A DNA stretch of 64,000 nucleotides, from the NCBI GenBank assembly GCA_934702355.1, contig CAKUXX010000006.1, positions 92,169 through 156,168 of the forward strand, in the 5' to 3' direction. Of the stretch, positions 42,846 to 50,572 are shown one piece after another. Position numbers and translations under genes: made by a program. How positions within the stretch are numbered: position 1 is the first letter of the stretch; each line of letters starts with the position of its first letter. This DNA is from an uncultured Methanomassiliicoccales archaeon (lineage in GTDB: Archaea; Thermoplasmatota; Thermoplasmata; Methanomassiliicoccales; Methanomethylophilaceae). The notes below the pieces were generated by a model. It was given only the letters and a program-made list of their open reading frames with translations. It was not told the DNA's origin and searched no databases.

Positions 42846-44165
42846 TCACTTCCTGACGGTGAGTTTCTGGACGAATCTGTTCTGTCCGAGCCCTGTGATG
42901 AGGATGTCCGACCTGTAAAGCCAAACGGTCACGATTATCGTCGCCAGGGCGAACACTGCCATGTAGGCGATACCGGAGAGCACGAGCATGACATCCCCGT
43001 ACATCAGGGCCTGCATGGCCATCATCGGGTGGGAGAACGGGATTGCGAAGGTGATGGCCTTCACGACAGCGGCGCTGCCGTACCATCCGGAGAACATGAT
43101 GATGAACATCGGGACGAGTCCCATTATGCTCAGGGGCATGGTCATGGTCTGTGCGGATTTGTAGTTCTTCGCGAACGCTCCGAGGATCATGCATATTCCG
43201 AGTGCGCAGATGATGGCGAGGAACATGGAGATCATGATCAGGAACCAGTCCGTGCCGCTCAGGGACATGCCTATGTCGGCGAGATTGACCGAACCTGTCT
43301 CGATCTTGCCGGTCATGCCGTTGGTGTAGACGCTCATGCCGACCATGTACGCCAATCCGTACACGAGTCCGACGATGGCCGAGGCGAGGATCTTCCCGCT
43401 GACGATGGTGGTCCTCTTCACAGGCAGCGTCAGCAGCGTCTCGAGGGTCTTGTTCTCCTTCTCGGAGCCCATGGAGCTGATGACTATGCTTCCGACCATC
43501 ATTATGATGATCATGATCACGACAGGGATCATCATGGTCTGACTTGTCACCTCGTTGGCGATGGCGTAGGGTGTGACGCCCTGATACGCCGTTCCCTTGA
43601 CGACGGTGCTGATGTCGTTCGAACCGGTGATCAGCGGGCTCGTCATGAAATCGTAGTCTGCGGAAGGCTCCTGGGCTATCATGACCCTGGAAAGACTGGA
43701 ATTGAGCATGTCGACGACGGTCGTGATGATCGTCGATGGGGCGGAACCGAACAGGCCGATGGGCTCGTAGACGTAGTATTGCATCACGGAGACCTGTTTG
43801 TGGAGCCTGAGGTCGTCGTACAATGTGTCTGGTATGCCTATCACGGCGTCTATGTCCTTGTCGCGCATCTCGGCGACTATGGCATCCAGGTCCCCGTAGT
43901 TGCTGTCCATGGGGATGATCTTGGATGCGGCCTCGTCCCCGTACATCTCCTTGAGCTGATAGTATGCGTTCCATTCGAGGTAGTCTCCGTCGTCGGTGGG
44001 TCCGACGTATCCGAACGATGGGAGCACAGATGCCTTCTCGACCTCGTGACCCATCATACCGCCCATTCCGGCGAGCAGGACGACCATTATGAGCACGGAT
44101 ATCACGGAACCGGGGGTGAGCATCTCCTTTAGTTCCTTGCGCATGATGTTGGTGAGATGGCTCAT
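42846..44165 (-). CDS. ABC-2 type exporter permease
   Basis: 439 residues. One N-terminal helix (about 18-38), an extracytoplasmic domain of about 150 residues, and five or six C-terminal helices give the NatB-like ABC-2 layout. The cytoplasmic loop SSMGSEKENKTLETLLTLPVKRTTIVSGK is the typical coupling segment. It overlaps the ATPase gene as ATGA. The substrate is unknown, with Na+ or small toxic compounds possible by analogy to NatAB. Confidence 0.87.
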   Translation of the reverse strand: MSHLTNIMRKELKEMLTPGSVISVLIMVVLLAGMGGMMGHEVEKASVLPSFGYVGPTDDGDYLEWNAYYQLKEMYGDEAASKIIPMDSNYGDLDAIVAEMRDKDIDAVIGIPDTLYDDLRLHKQVSVMQYYVYEPIGLFGSAPSTIITTVVDMLNSSLSRVMIAQEPSADYDFMTSPLITGSNDISTVVKGTAYQGVTPYAIANEVTSQTMMIPVVIMIIIMMVGSIVISSMGSEKENKTLETLLTLPVKRTTIVSGKILASAIVGLVYGLAYMVGMSVYTNGMTGKIETGSVNLADIGMSLSGTDWFLIMISMFLAIICALGICMILGAFAKNYKSAQTMTMPLSIMGLVPMFIIMFSGWYGSAAVVKAITFAIPFSHPMMAMQALMYGDVMLVLSGIAYMAVFALATIIVTVWLYRSDILITGLGQNRFVQKLTVRK

Positions 44166-44881
44166 CCTTTCACCGCCTTGACGAATACCTCTTCGAGGGT
44201 GTCCACTTCGAACCTCTCCTTGAGTTCCTCCGGGGTCCCTATGAGGATCAGGTTGCCCTGGTCTATCATGCCGACGCGGTCGCAAAGCATGTCCACTTCG
44301 AACATGTTGTGCGATGACATTATGACGGTCACGCCTTCGGATGCGACCTTCCTTATCAGTTCCCTGATGTCGTAAGCATTGATGACGTCCAGTCCGGATG
44401 TCACCTCGTCGAGGATGGCGAGTTTCGGAGACGGCATTATGGCCCTTGCGATGAGAAGTCTGCGCATCATACCCTTGCTGTAGGTGTCGACTTTGGAATC
44501 GATCCTGTCGCCCAGGTCTGCGATGCGTATGCCCTTCTCCACCATGGCTTTCCTGTCTTCGCCGGTGACGAAGAAGCTGGCCATGAACTCCAGATACGCC
44601 CTTCCTGTAAGGTCCTTGTAAGCGCCCGCATCTTCGGGCAGGTAGCTGATCAGTTTTCTGACCTCGTCGGGTTCGGTCGCGACATCGTGTCCGTACACGG
44701 TGATGCTCCCGGATGTTATCCTCAGAAGCGTGGATATCATCCTGAGCGTGGTGGTCTTCCCCGCTCCGTTGTGTCCGATGAGTCCGAAGATCTCCCCTTC
44801 CCCGACGGAAAGGGATATCCCATGGACGGCCTCGCGGTTGCCATACGACTTCCGTACGTCGTTGAGTACCAATGCTTCCAT
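44162..44881 (-). CDS. ABC transporter ATP-binding protein
   Basis: 239 residues. Walker A GHNGAGKTT near 36, Q-loop YLPEDAG, signature YSKGMMRRLLIARA, Walker B LAILDEV and the H-loop SSHNMFEV are all present. It powers the permease encoded by the overlapping next gene. Its upstream region has AT-rich TATA-like sequence (44895-44915). Confidence 0.93.
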   Translation of the reverse strand: MEALVLNDVRKSYGNREAVHGISLSVGEGEIFGLIGHNGAGKTTTLRMISTLLRITSGSITVYGHDVATEPDEVRKLISYLPEDAGAYKDLTGRAYLEFMASFFVTGEDRKAMVEKGIRIADLGDRIDSKVDTYSKGMMRRLLIARAIMPSPKLAILDEVTSGLDVINAYDIRELIRKVASEGVTVIMSSHNMFEVDMLCDRVGMIDQGNLILIGTPEELKERFEVDTLEEVFVKAVKG

Positions 44882-44971
44882 GGTGATACGTCACATATAT
44901 AGTATAAAAAAACTGGTGAAAGTCGTCCACAGTATGCCGTCGGGACTGCATTTCAGGTATGGGTAGAAACG

Positions 44972-44996
44972 ATCAGGCCCCGTTGCGGGACCTGAT
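44972..44996 (-). terminator. terminator of the exosome superoperon
   Basis: ATCAGG/CCTGAT with inner CCCG/CGGG form a hairpin 15 bases after the prefoldin stop, followed on the minus strand by TCGTTTCT. Confidence 0.55.
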
Positions 44997-45010
44997 GGAT
45001 TGGGTTTGGA

Positions 45011-45361
45011 TCACTGCGTGGGGGCGTTCCCCATTGCGGTGTTGATGGTCTGCTGGAGTACGGTGTACCTCTCTTTGAGACTGTTCTCCTGTCTCTCGAG
45101 GGAACCTATCCTGACATCCATCATCTCAATGGACTCCTCCATCTCTGCGACAAGGGCGTCCTTGTCCTCGACTTTGATGAGAAGGGATCCACTGTTCTTG
45201 TAGACCGCTCCGGTGCAGGTCTTCAGCTCCTCGAGGGTCCTTGCGAGCTCGCGCTTCTGGGCGTCGTACTGCATCTTCTGGGAAGATACGGCCTGAAGCT
45301 GCTGCTGGACCTGCTGGAACTGGGTTATCTGATTCTGAAGTTGGGGGCTGATTCCGTTCAT
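45011..45361 (-). CDS. pfdB: prefoldin beta subunit
   Basis: 116 residues, mostly two long heptad-rich helices joined by a short beta hairpin (TGAVYKNSGSLLIKV). This matches the beta subunit of the jellyfish-shaped prefoldin chaperone that feeds the thermosome. The ATG at 45361 overlaps the pcc1 stop by 4 bases. It is the last gene of the exosome superoperon. Confidence 0.93.
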   Translation of the reverse strand: MNGISPQLQNQITQFQQVQQQLQAVSSQKMQYDAQKRELARTLEELKTCTGAVYKNSGSLLIKVEDKDALVAEMEESIEMMDVRIGSLERQENSLKERYTVLQQTINTAMGNAPTQ

Positions 45362-45597
45362 GGTTTCATCACCGCCAGGTTCTCGACGTCCTCTACGACC
45401 CTGATGCATTCGAGATGGGAGTTCAGCGCCGCCCTCATGGCCGATGTGTCGGCCGCTTCGATCCTTATGACGGCATCCTGCCCTTTGCGGGAGATTGTCG
45501 TCTCAGTGCGGGAAAGCTCCCTTCCTGATTCGGGACCCATTGCGGGCACGATCGCATACGCGACCGTACCCGAGATTGTGAGGGTCGCTCTGAGCAT
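45358..45597 (-). CDS. pcc1: KEOPS complex subunit Pcc1
   Basis: 79 residues, a small alpha/beta domain beginning LRATLTISG and ending with an Arg/Val-rich helix (HLECIRVVEDVENL). Pcc1 is the dimerisation subunit of KEOPS, which makes N6-threonylcarbamoyladenosine in tRNA. Its place between rpoP and prefoldin beta matches the archaeal superoperon. Confidence 0.85.
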   Translation of the reverse strand: MLRATLTISGTVAYAIVPAMGPESGRELSRTETTISRKGQDAVIRIEAADTSAMRAALNSHLECIRVVEDVENLAVMKP

Positions 45598-45598
45598 C

Positions 45599-45745
45599 TC
45601 AGTCAGACTTCAGGACTTTCTTCGACGGAGGCCTCTCCTTGAAGAAAATCTTCGATCCGCACTTTTCGCACTGAAGCCCGAGGGTGTTGACGTTCCTCAC
45701 GGGTTCATTGCATTTTGCGCATCTGTAGTCGGACAACGGAATCAC
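45599..45745 (-). CDS. rpoP: DNA-directed RNA polymerase subunit P (Rpo12)
   Basis: 48 residues, found by translating the gap between L37Ae and pcc1. The zinc ribbon has YRCAKCNEPV and LQCEKCGSKI, ending in a basic tail (ERPPSKKVLKSD). The start is most likely GTG at 45745, four bases after the L37Ae stop. No ATG is available; TTG three codons later is the alternative. Confidence 0.9.
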   Translation of the reverse strand: MIPLSDYRCAKCNEPVRNVNTLGLQCEKCGSKIFFKERPPSKKVLKSD

Positions 45746-45749
45746 CTGT

Positions 45750-46001
45750 TCAGTTCTCGCTGACCTGAGACAGCTCCTTCTTGGTCTTGGGACTGTAGGC
45801 GCCTGCGGCGAATTTTGTTCCGCAGTGCTTGCAGGTCCAGATACCGGAGCTTACTCTCTTGACGGAATCGTGGTGGCAAACGGGGCACTCGTGCTTGGCC
45901 TTCTGCTGGGCCTCGATGTTCTTTACCCTGTTGCGAACAATAACTCCGTACCTAGCGCCGAACCTGCCTGCGCTTCCTGCTTTCTCTGTTCTCTTTGCCA
46001 T
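45750..46001 (-). CDS. rpl37ae: 50S ribosomal protein L37Ae
   Basis: 83 residues. The basic N-terminus (KAGSAGRFGARYG) is followed by a CPVC...CKHC zinc ribbon. It lies 6 bases after rrp42 and immediately before rpoP, the conserved order of the exosome superoperon. Confidence 0.96.
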   Translation of the reverse strand: MAKRTEKAGSAGRFGARYGVIVRNRVKNIEAQQKAKHECPVCHHDSVKRVSSGIWTCKHCGTKFAAGAYSPKTKKELSQVSEN

Positions 46002-46007
46002 TGGAAA

Positions 46008-46781
46008 TCACCCGATGATCTTTCTTATCTCCGCACCGATCTCCACGGCTCTGTCGAGACAGAGGCTCAGTTCGTCTAGAGTGATAGAACCGCAGCCTCC
46101 TTTCTGCATCGCCCTGAAGTTTCCGACATCGTCGGTCGTGACCGTCAGGCGTGCGGATGAAATCTGCTCTTCGTCGTAGTCGGGGTCTACTATTAAAGTA
46201 TTTCCGACTTTTGCCTCCGTCACCGATATGGGGAGACAGGTTATGGGCAGAGGAGCGTTCTCGCCCTTGCCGTACTGCTCTCCGGGGATGATGGCGGTCT
46301 TCAGTGCGCACACTGCTGCGAGATTGGCGGCATCGAAGAGGTTGCCGTCGTAGTCGAGCGCGTAGATGTCCACGAAGCACATCCAGACCTCTTCTCCGGG
46401 GGTGATGCAGAGTTTCTCGACATCGACCATTCCGGACTCACGGATTCCGCGGTCCACGACACGTGCGAGTTCGATGGCGTCCTCTCCGGGAGGTCCGGAC
46501 TCGAATGTGTTATGTGCCATGGGGATGAGCTCGGCACCCATCGTGAGCACTCCCAGGTTGGGTGTGTCTCCGAAGGGTGTGCCGGGGATGATCTTGACTC
46601 CCGCGATGACCTCGGTCTTGCCGAGTTTGACCCTGGCGGAACCGTCTGCGGATTCGATGCATCCGGTCTCGACGCGGATCTTCCTGACGTCGGTGACTCC
46701 GCGGCCGTCCATCCTCTTGCCGTCGGCGAGGAGGTTCATGATGTGGTCGCGCTTGATCTCGGACATTATCTCGTTGCTCAT
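46008..46781 (-). CDS. rrp42: exosome subunit Rrp42
   Basis: 257 residues of the RNase PH fold. It contains DGRGVTDVRKIRVETGCI and GKTEVIAGVK but lacks the catalytic residues of Rrp41, as is normal for Rrp42. It forms the hexameric ring with Rrp41. The ATG at 46781 overlaps the rrp41 stop by 4 bases; the longer frame is a shadow. Confidence 0.94.
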   Translation of the reverse strand: MSNEIMSEIKRDHIMNLLADGKRMDGRGVTDVRKIRVETGCIESADGSARVKLGKTEVIAGVKIIPGTPFGDTPNLGVLTMGAELIPMAHNTFESGPPGEDAIELARVVDRGIRESGMVDVEKLCITPGEEVWMCFVDIYALDYDGNLFDAANLAAVCALKTAIIPGEQYGKGENAPLPITCLPISVTEAKVGNTLIVDPDYDEEQISSARLTVTTDDVGNFRAMQKGGCGSITLDELSLCLDRAVEIGAEIRKIIG

Positions 46782-47518
46782 TCGGATGCCTCCTGCGAGG
46801 GTTTGCCGTAGCGTCTCTTGAGGGCGTCCACCTGGAGGTCGTGGACCTCGTGGCACGCGTTCACTGCGAGGTCGATTGCGTGATCGAACTCCTCGCGGGT
46901 CATGTTACCGTCCATCTGGAGGAGGACGATCTCGTCGGTCGAGGGCATGATGGCTATGGGCACATCGGCCTGACCGTAGTTGTCCTCCTCCTTGTTCAGG
47001 TCGAGGAGGACGTGTCCGTCCGCCTTTCCGGCGGCGATGGCGGGGACGATGTCCCTCATGGGGATCCCCGCATCGGCGAGTGCGACGGAGGCGGCGGTGA
47101 GTCCTGCGCACCTGGTTCCGGCGTTCGCCTGGAGGATCTCGATGTACACGTCGATGGAAGCACGGGGGTAGAGCTCGGTGAGGACGACCTTCTCCAGTGC
47201 CTCGGAGATGATCTTGGAGATCTCGATGGACCTTCTGTCGGGTCCGGGCCTCTTCCTGTCGCTTACGGAGAAGGCCTCCATGTTGTACTTGCATTGGACG
47301 ATGGCTTTGGTCGGGTTCTGGAGGTGCCTGGGGTGGCATTCCCTGGGTCCGTAGACCGCTGCCAGGACCTTGTTCTTCCCGATCTCGACGTATGCGGATC
47401 CATCGGCGTTGCTGAGGACGCCAGCCTCGATCTTGATGGGCCTGTGCTCCTCTTCGGTCCTTCCGTCGATACGCATGCCGTTCTCGTCAACCAATACCAT
47501 GTCAGTATGTCCGCTCAT
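46778..47518 (-). CDS. rrp41: exosome catalytic subunit Rrp41
   Basis: 246 residues, an RNase PH domain with phosphorolytic active-site features (RKRPGPDRRSIEISK, AGTRCAGLTAASVAL). It degrades RNA 3'-5' and can add tails. GGAGGAG precedes the ATG at 47518; the frame extends two codons further to a GTG. It follows rrp4 closely. Confidence 0.95.
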   Translation of the reverse strand: MSGHTDMVLVDENGMRIDGRTEEEHRPIKIEAGVLSNADGSAYVEIGKNKVLAAVYGPRECHPRHLQNPTKAIVQCKYNMEAFSVSDRKRPGPDRRSIEISKIISEALEKVVLTELYPRASIDVYIEILQANAGTRCAGLTAASVALADAGIPMRDIVPAIAAGKADGHVLLDLNKEEDNYGQADVPIAIMPSTDEIVLLQMDGNMTREEFDHAIDLAVNACHEVHDLQVDALKRRYGKPSQEASE

Positions 47519-47520
47519 AT

Positions 47521-48228
47521 TCACTCCTCCCCCTCATATTCTTCGCTCTGGGGGAGCTTTCTCTCGATAAAATCTTTGACTTTGTCGGTAAGGTCCCTGG
47601 ACTGGGCCTTCTCCTCGATCATCTTGATGGCCTCGACCGCGACATCCGCGTTCTCGTCGTCGCCATCCACCCAGATCATCCCGTTCTGTCCGACGGTGAT
47701 GCGGCAGTCGGTCATGCTCTTGAGCATGGTGATCATGCTTCCGCTCTTCCCGATGACCCTGGACACTTTTGAATGTGCGATCTTTACGAGCCTTCCGCCC
47801 TCGATCTTCCTGAGTCCGGAATCCTTCATCGTGACCTGGATCTTCTTGCTCTCGTCGACCGAGAGGACCTTGATTATCACTGCGTCCCCGAGTGTGAGGT
47901 AGCGGGATGTGTCTCCGAACTCCACTTTCCAGGGGACCTCGTTCACATGAAGGGGTGCGGGATAGGGTGCACAGATGTCGATGAGCCAATTCGAGGGCCC
48001 GATGTCTGTGATGACTCCGATCACGGTGTCGCCCGATGTGGGCATGTAGCATCCCTTCAGCGGGATTACGCCGACCGTGTTCTGGAACACGTTGCGTACT
48101 CCCATGACGCTGGCGCGGACTTTCCCGTCCAGCAGATATGCGTTCTCTCCGGGTTTCATTCCGCTCCCGTCGATAACGTCGCCGGGCACGACGATCTCGC
48201 GCGTCTGTCTGGCGTTTCTCTTTTCCAT
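47521..48228 (-). CDS. rrp4: exosome RNA-binding cap subunit Rrp4
   Basis: 235 residues: an N-terminal beta domain (REIVVPGDVIDGSG), a central S1 domain, and a KH domain with SRVIGKSGSMITML. An acidic tail (EEYEGEE) ends the protein. It caps the Rrp41/42 ring and threads substrate RNA. Confidence 0.95.
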   Translation of the reverse strand: MEKRNARQTREIVVPGDVIDGSGMKPGENAYLLDGKVRASVMGVRNVFQNTVGVIPLKGCYMPTSGDTVIGVITDIGPSNWLIDICAPYPAPLHVNEVPWKVEFGDTSRYLTLGDAVIIKVLSVDESKKIQVTMKDSGLRKIEGGRLVKIAHSKVSRVIGKSGSMITMLKSMTDCRITVGQNGMIWVDGDDENADVAVEAIKMIEEKAQSRDLTDKVKDFIERKLPQSEEYEGEE

Positions 48229-48252
48229 TTTATCAACTCTCTGAATGTTAAT

Positions 48253-48948
48253 TCAACTGACCAGCTTGACCGAGGCGGTACCCTTGGTCTTGTGCTTCAG
48301 TTTCTCTGTTATCTCTGTGATCATCCCTGCGGGGATCTCCATGAGTCCGATCCACGATCCGTCGGCGGTCCACTCCTCTCTGTCGACGATGCCGTAATGG
48401 ATGATATCGTCGTAGCAGCGTCCGTAGTCGGTACCGTTGAGCTTGATCGCTATGCGGCTCTTCTCGAACCTGATGGGGAGAAGCGGCCTGAGCAGCTTCA
48501 TCGCCTCGTCGATCTCCTTCTCCAGCGGTTTGAAAGGGTCCACATGGAACTTCGCCTCCTCCAGCGCCAGTTCGATCCTGAGCGGGGGGTGAGGGGTGTG
48601 TGTCTGCGGGTTGATCGCATTGGCGGAGATGTACGTGATCACCTGCTGCCTCTTGGCCTCCAGCATCTCCTTGCGCTGTTCGGTGGTGATCTGTATCTCG
48701 CCTTTCTCGACGATCTTGCTCGCAATGGCGCCTATCTCCTCGGTCCCGAAGACCTCTTTGATCTTGTCCTCGGGGGGTCTTGTTCCCTTGGAGGCGTTCT
48801 TGAAGACGTCTTCGACAGCCATGTAGTCGATGATGTCGAACTTCTTCCCCTGTTTGATCATGTCGAAAACGGCAGGGTCAAGCAGGATCTCGAACGTCTC
48901 TCCGTGGGATTCGAGTTTGGCAACGATGGCGTCGTCGAGATTGACCAT
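48253..48948 (-). CDS. ribosome maturation protein SDO1/SBDS
   Basis: 231 residues in the three-domain SBDS layout. The N-terminal FYSH domain (VNLDDAIVAKLESHGETFEILLD) is followed by helical TTEQRKEMLEAKRQQVI and a C-terminal ferredoxin-like domain. It helps release the anti-association factor aIF6 from 50S. The ATG at 48948 follows psmA by 4 bases. Confidence 0.94.
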   Translation of the reverse strand: MVNLDDAIVAKLESHGETFEILLDPAVFDMIKQGKKFDIIDYMAVEDVFKNASKGTRPPEDKIKEVFGTEEIGAIASKIVEKGEIQITTEQRKEMLEAKRQQVITYISANAINPQTHTPHPPLRIELALEEAKFHVDPFKPLEKEIDEAMKLLRPLLPIRFEKSRIAIKLNGTDYGRCYDDIIHYGIVDREEWTADGSWIGLMEIPAGMITEITEKLKHKTKGTASVKLVS

Positions 48949-48952
48949 GGTC

Positions 48953-49663
48953 TCACATCTTGTCGACGAAGGAGGAGATCTCCTCGGCAGTGAGTCTTCT
49001 GAACTTCTCACCGACGTTGGCGACACCGATCTCGACGTTCTCCGCCTTCGGCTTCTCCTCGATCGCGGCCTCGAGGGCCTTGAGTCCCATGGCGATGGCC
49101 TCGTCATAGGTCATGTCGTCCTTGTACTCCTTCTCGAAGAAGTCCATGACTGCCGCACGTCCGATTCCGATGCCCGTGGCCTTGTATGCGACTAGGGCTC
49201 CGGAGGGGTCCGTCTCGAAAAGGTGTACGCCCAGGTCGTCCGTTCCGGCGACCAGGAGTGCTGTTCCGAACGGGCGCACTCCGCCGTACTGGGTGTAGTT
49301 CTGCTTGTAGTCGCAGATCTTCTTCACGAGCATCTCGACGGAGATGTTCTCCCCGAAGTTCACTCTGTGGATCTGTGCGTTCTTTCTGGCCTCGTCGACC
49401 AGTATCCTGGCATCGGCTACGAGTCCGGATGTCGCGCATCCGATGTAGTCATCGATTCCGTGGATCTTCTCCGTGGACCTGGGCTCCAGCAGTCTGCTGG
49501 ACGATCTCCTGTCCACGATGAGGGCCACCCCGTCCTTGTACTTCAGCCCGATGGTCGTGGAGCCTTTCTTCACGGCCTCGCGGGCGTATTCAACTTGGAA
49601 CAATCTTCCGTCAGGGGAGAAAACTGTTATCCCCCTGTCATAAGCCATCTGTCCGGGTTGCAT
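48953..49663 (-). CDS. psmA: 20S proteasome alpha subunit
   Basis: 236 residues. The N-terminal gate segment MAYDRGITVFSPDGRLFQVEYA is diagnostic, and GVRPFGTALLVAG and ETDPSGA lie mid-protein. It forms the outer rings of the proteasome. A separate TATA-like GTATATTTTATAC (about 49709-49720) precedes it, so the distal superoperon may have its own promoter. AGGAG precedes the ATG. Confidence 0.96.
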   Translation of the reverse strand: MQPGQMAYDRGITVFSPDGRLFQVEYAREAVKKGSTTIGLKYKDGVALIVDRRSSSRLLEPRSTEKIHGIDDYIGCATSGLVADARILVDEARKNAQIHRVNFGENISVEMLVKKICDYKQNYTQYGGVRPFGTALLVAGTDDLGVHLFETDPSGALVAYKATGIGIGRAAVMDFFEKEYKDDMTYDEAIAMGLKALEAAIEEKPKAENVEIGVANVGEKFRRLTAEEISSFVDKM

Positions 49664-49745
49664 AATGCCTGCTCCTATTCTTTACCGCGTGTGGATAAGA
49701 GGGGCAGTATAAAATATACACCGTGTTTCGTTCGGATGCGTCGAT

Positions 49746-50039
49746 TCATCTTTTCCTTCTCTGCGGGACTTTCAGGTTGGGGTACTCGTCCCTGAGGGTG
49801 CGCAGAGTCCCCGAGGTCTTCACGCTTTGGAATCTCTCGCTTCCGATGACGTCCTGCATGGCGTTCCGATCCGACGGCGTGAACCTGATGACGGCATCTC
49901 CGCGGTGACATGTTATCACCTTTGCGGACCGGACCCTCTCGCACATGATCTCGGTCAGCCGGTCCCTGTGCATGTTTGCGGGCACCCTGACGTACATGTA
50001 GCGGCGCCTTCCGCGGACGGATTTCACGACCATGTCCAT
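49746..50039 (-). CDS. rnp2: RNase P protein Pop5 (Rnp2)
   Basis: 97 residues. The RRYMYVRVPANMHRDRLTEIM strand/helix and the VITCHRGDAVIRFT strands fit Pop5. The ATG at 50039 is chosen over a frame start at 50117, since a TATA (GGTTATATCGG, about 50056-50068) lies about 25 bases upstream, implying a leaderless message. It heads the superoperon. Rpp30, often next to it in other archaea, is absent here. Confidence 0.82.
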   Translation of the reverse strand: MDMVVKSVRGRRRYMYVRVPANMHRDRLTEIMCERVRSAKVITCHRGDAVIRFTPSDRNAMQDVIGSERFQSVKTSGTLRTLRDEYPNLKVPQRRKR

Positions 50040-50572
50040 ACCGAGTGAGGTATCCGATATAACCGTTTCCGAGTTCCGTCCGCGACCGGTTCCGAAACGA
50101 CCCGTCGGCTTGCACAATTAGTTTGTTGTTCGCATGCGTGCTGCTGGAAAACACGGGTTTCGAAGGCCTTTTTCCACAGATGTGGGTTGGATGTATGCTT
50201 ATTCCAGTGTCACGCTATAGCCAGCATTCAGAATCTGCGCGGACCATGCATCCACCAATAAAAACCTTGACGTATCGGGACACGGGTCGATATTTGTTTC
50301 GTAATTATACGAAGCATCTCATAACTGGCAACCATTTTAACTGTGGCATTACATGAAAAGGTAATGCATTTTAATCTTCAGTCGCGATATGCTGGCTATT
50401 GAAAATTTAAGCTACCCTAATAATTTTAGGCATTTCAAAATATTCTCAACACAAAAGTGATAATCAAAAGGATACAACTAGTATATCAATCTATCTTGAT
50501 ACGGCTTAATATACCATGGTAGTCATTCTCCCAATCATTCCAATTCACCAATTGGTATACGGAGGCAATGAT
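50040..50572. promoter_or_regulatory. long AT-rich divergent control region between pop5 and hdrA
   Basis: About 530 bases without a gene. The first 30 bases hold the pop5 promoter. From about 50230 the base composition becomes strongly AT-rich and includes inverted repeats TTCGTA-ATTA-TACGAA (50298-50313) and GCATTAC/GTAATGC (50346-50367), then the hdrA promoter with a third repeat. The open frame at 50123-50356 has no coding character. Confidence 0.6.
50484..50514 (+). promoter_or_regulatory. promoter of the hdrA-mvhDGA operon with adjacent inverted repeat
   Basis: TATCAA-TCTATC-TTGATA (50484-50501) ends four bases before the TATA box CTTAATATACC (about 50504-50514). A start about 25 bases on, near 50537, would give a leader of about 35 bases before the TTG start at 50573, with GGAGG in it. 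The repeat abuts the BRE/TATA, a typical place for repressor or activator control. Confidence 0.6.

Noticed and set aside
50123..50356. 77-codon frame upstream of hdrA
   Set aside because: Lies in AT-rich control DNA, no ribosome site, no recognisable protein features.
50516..50572. ATG at 50516 as the hdrA start
   Set aside because: It overlaps the TATA box region, so it would precede the transcript start; TTG at 50573 has GGAGG at the right distance and begins at the family N-terminus.
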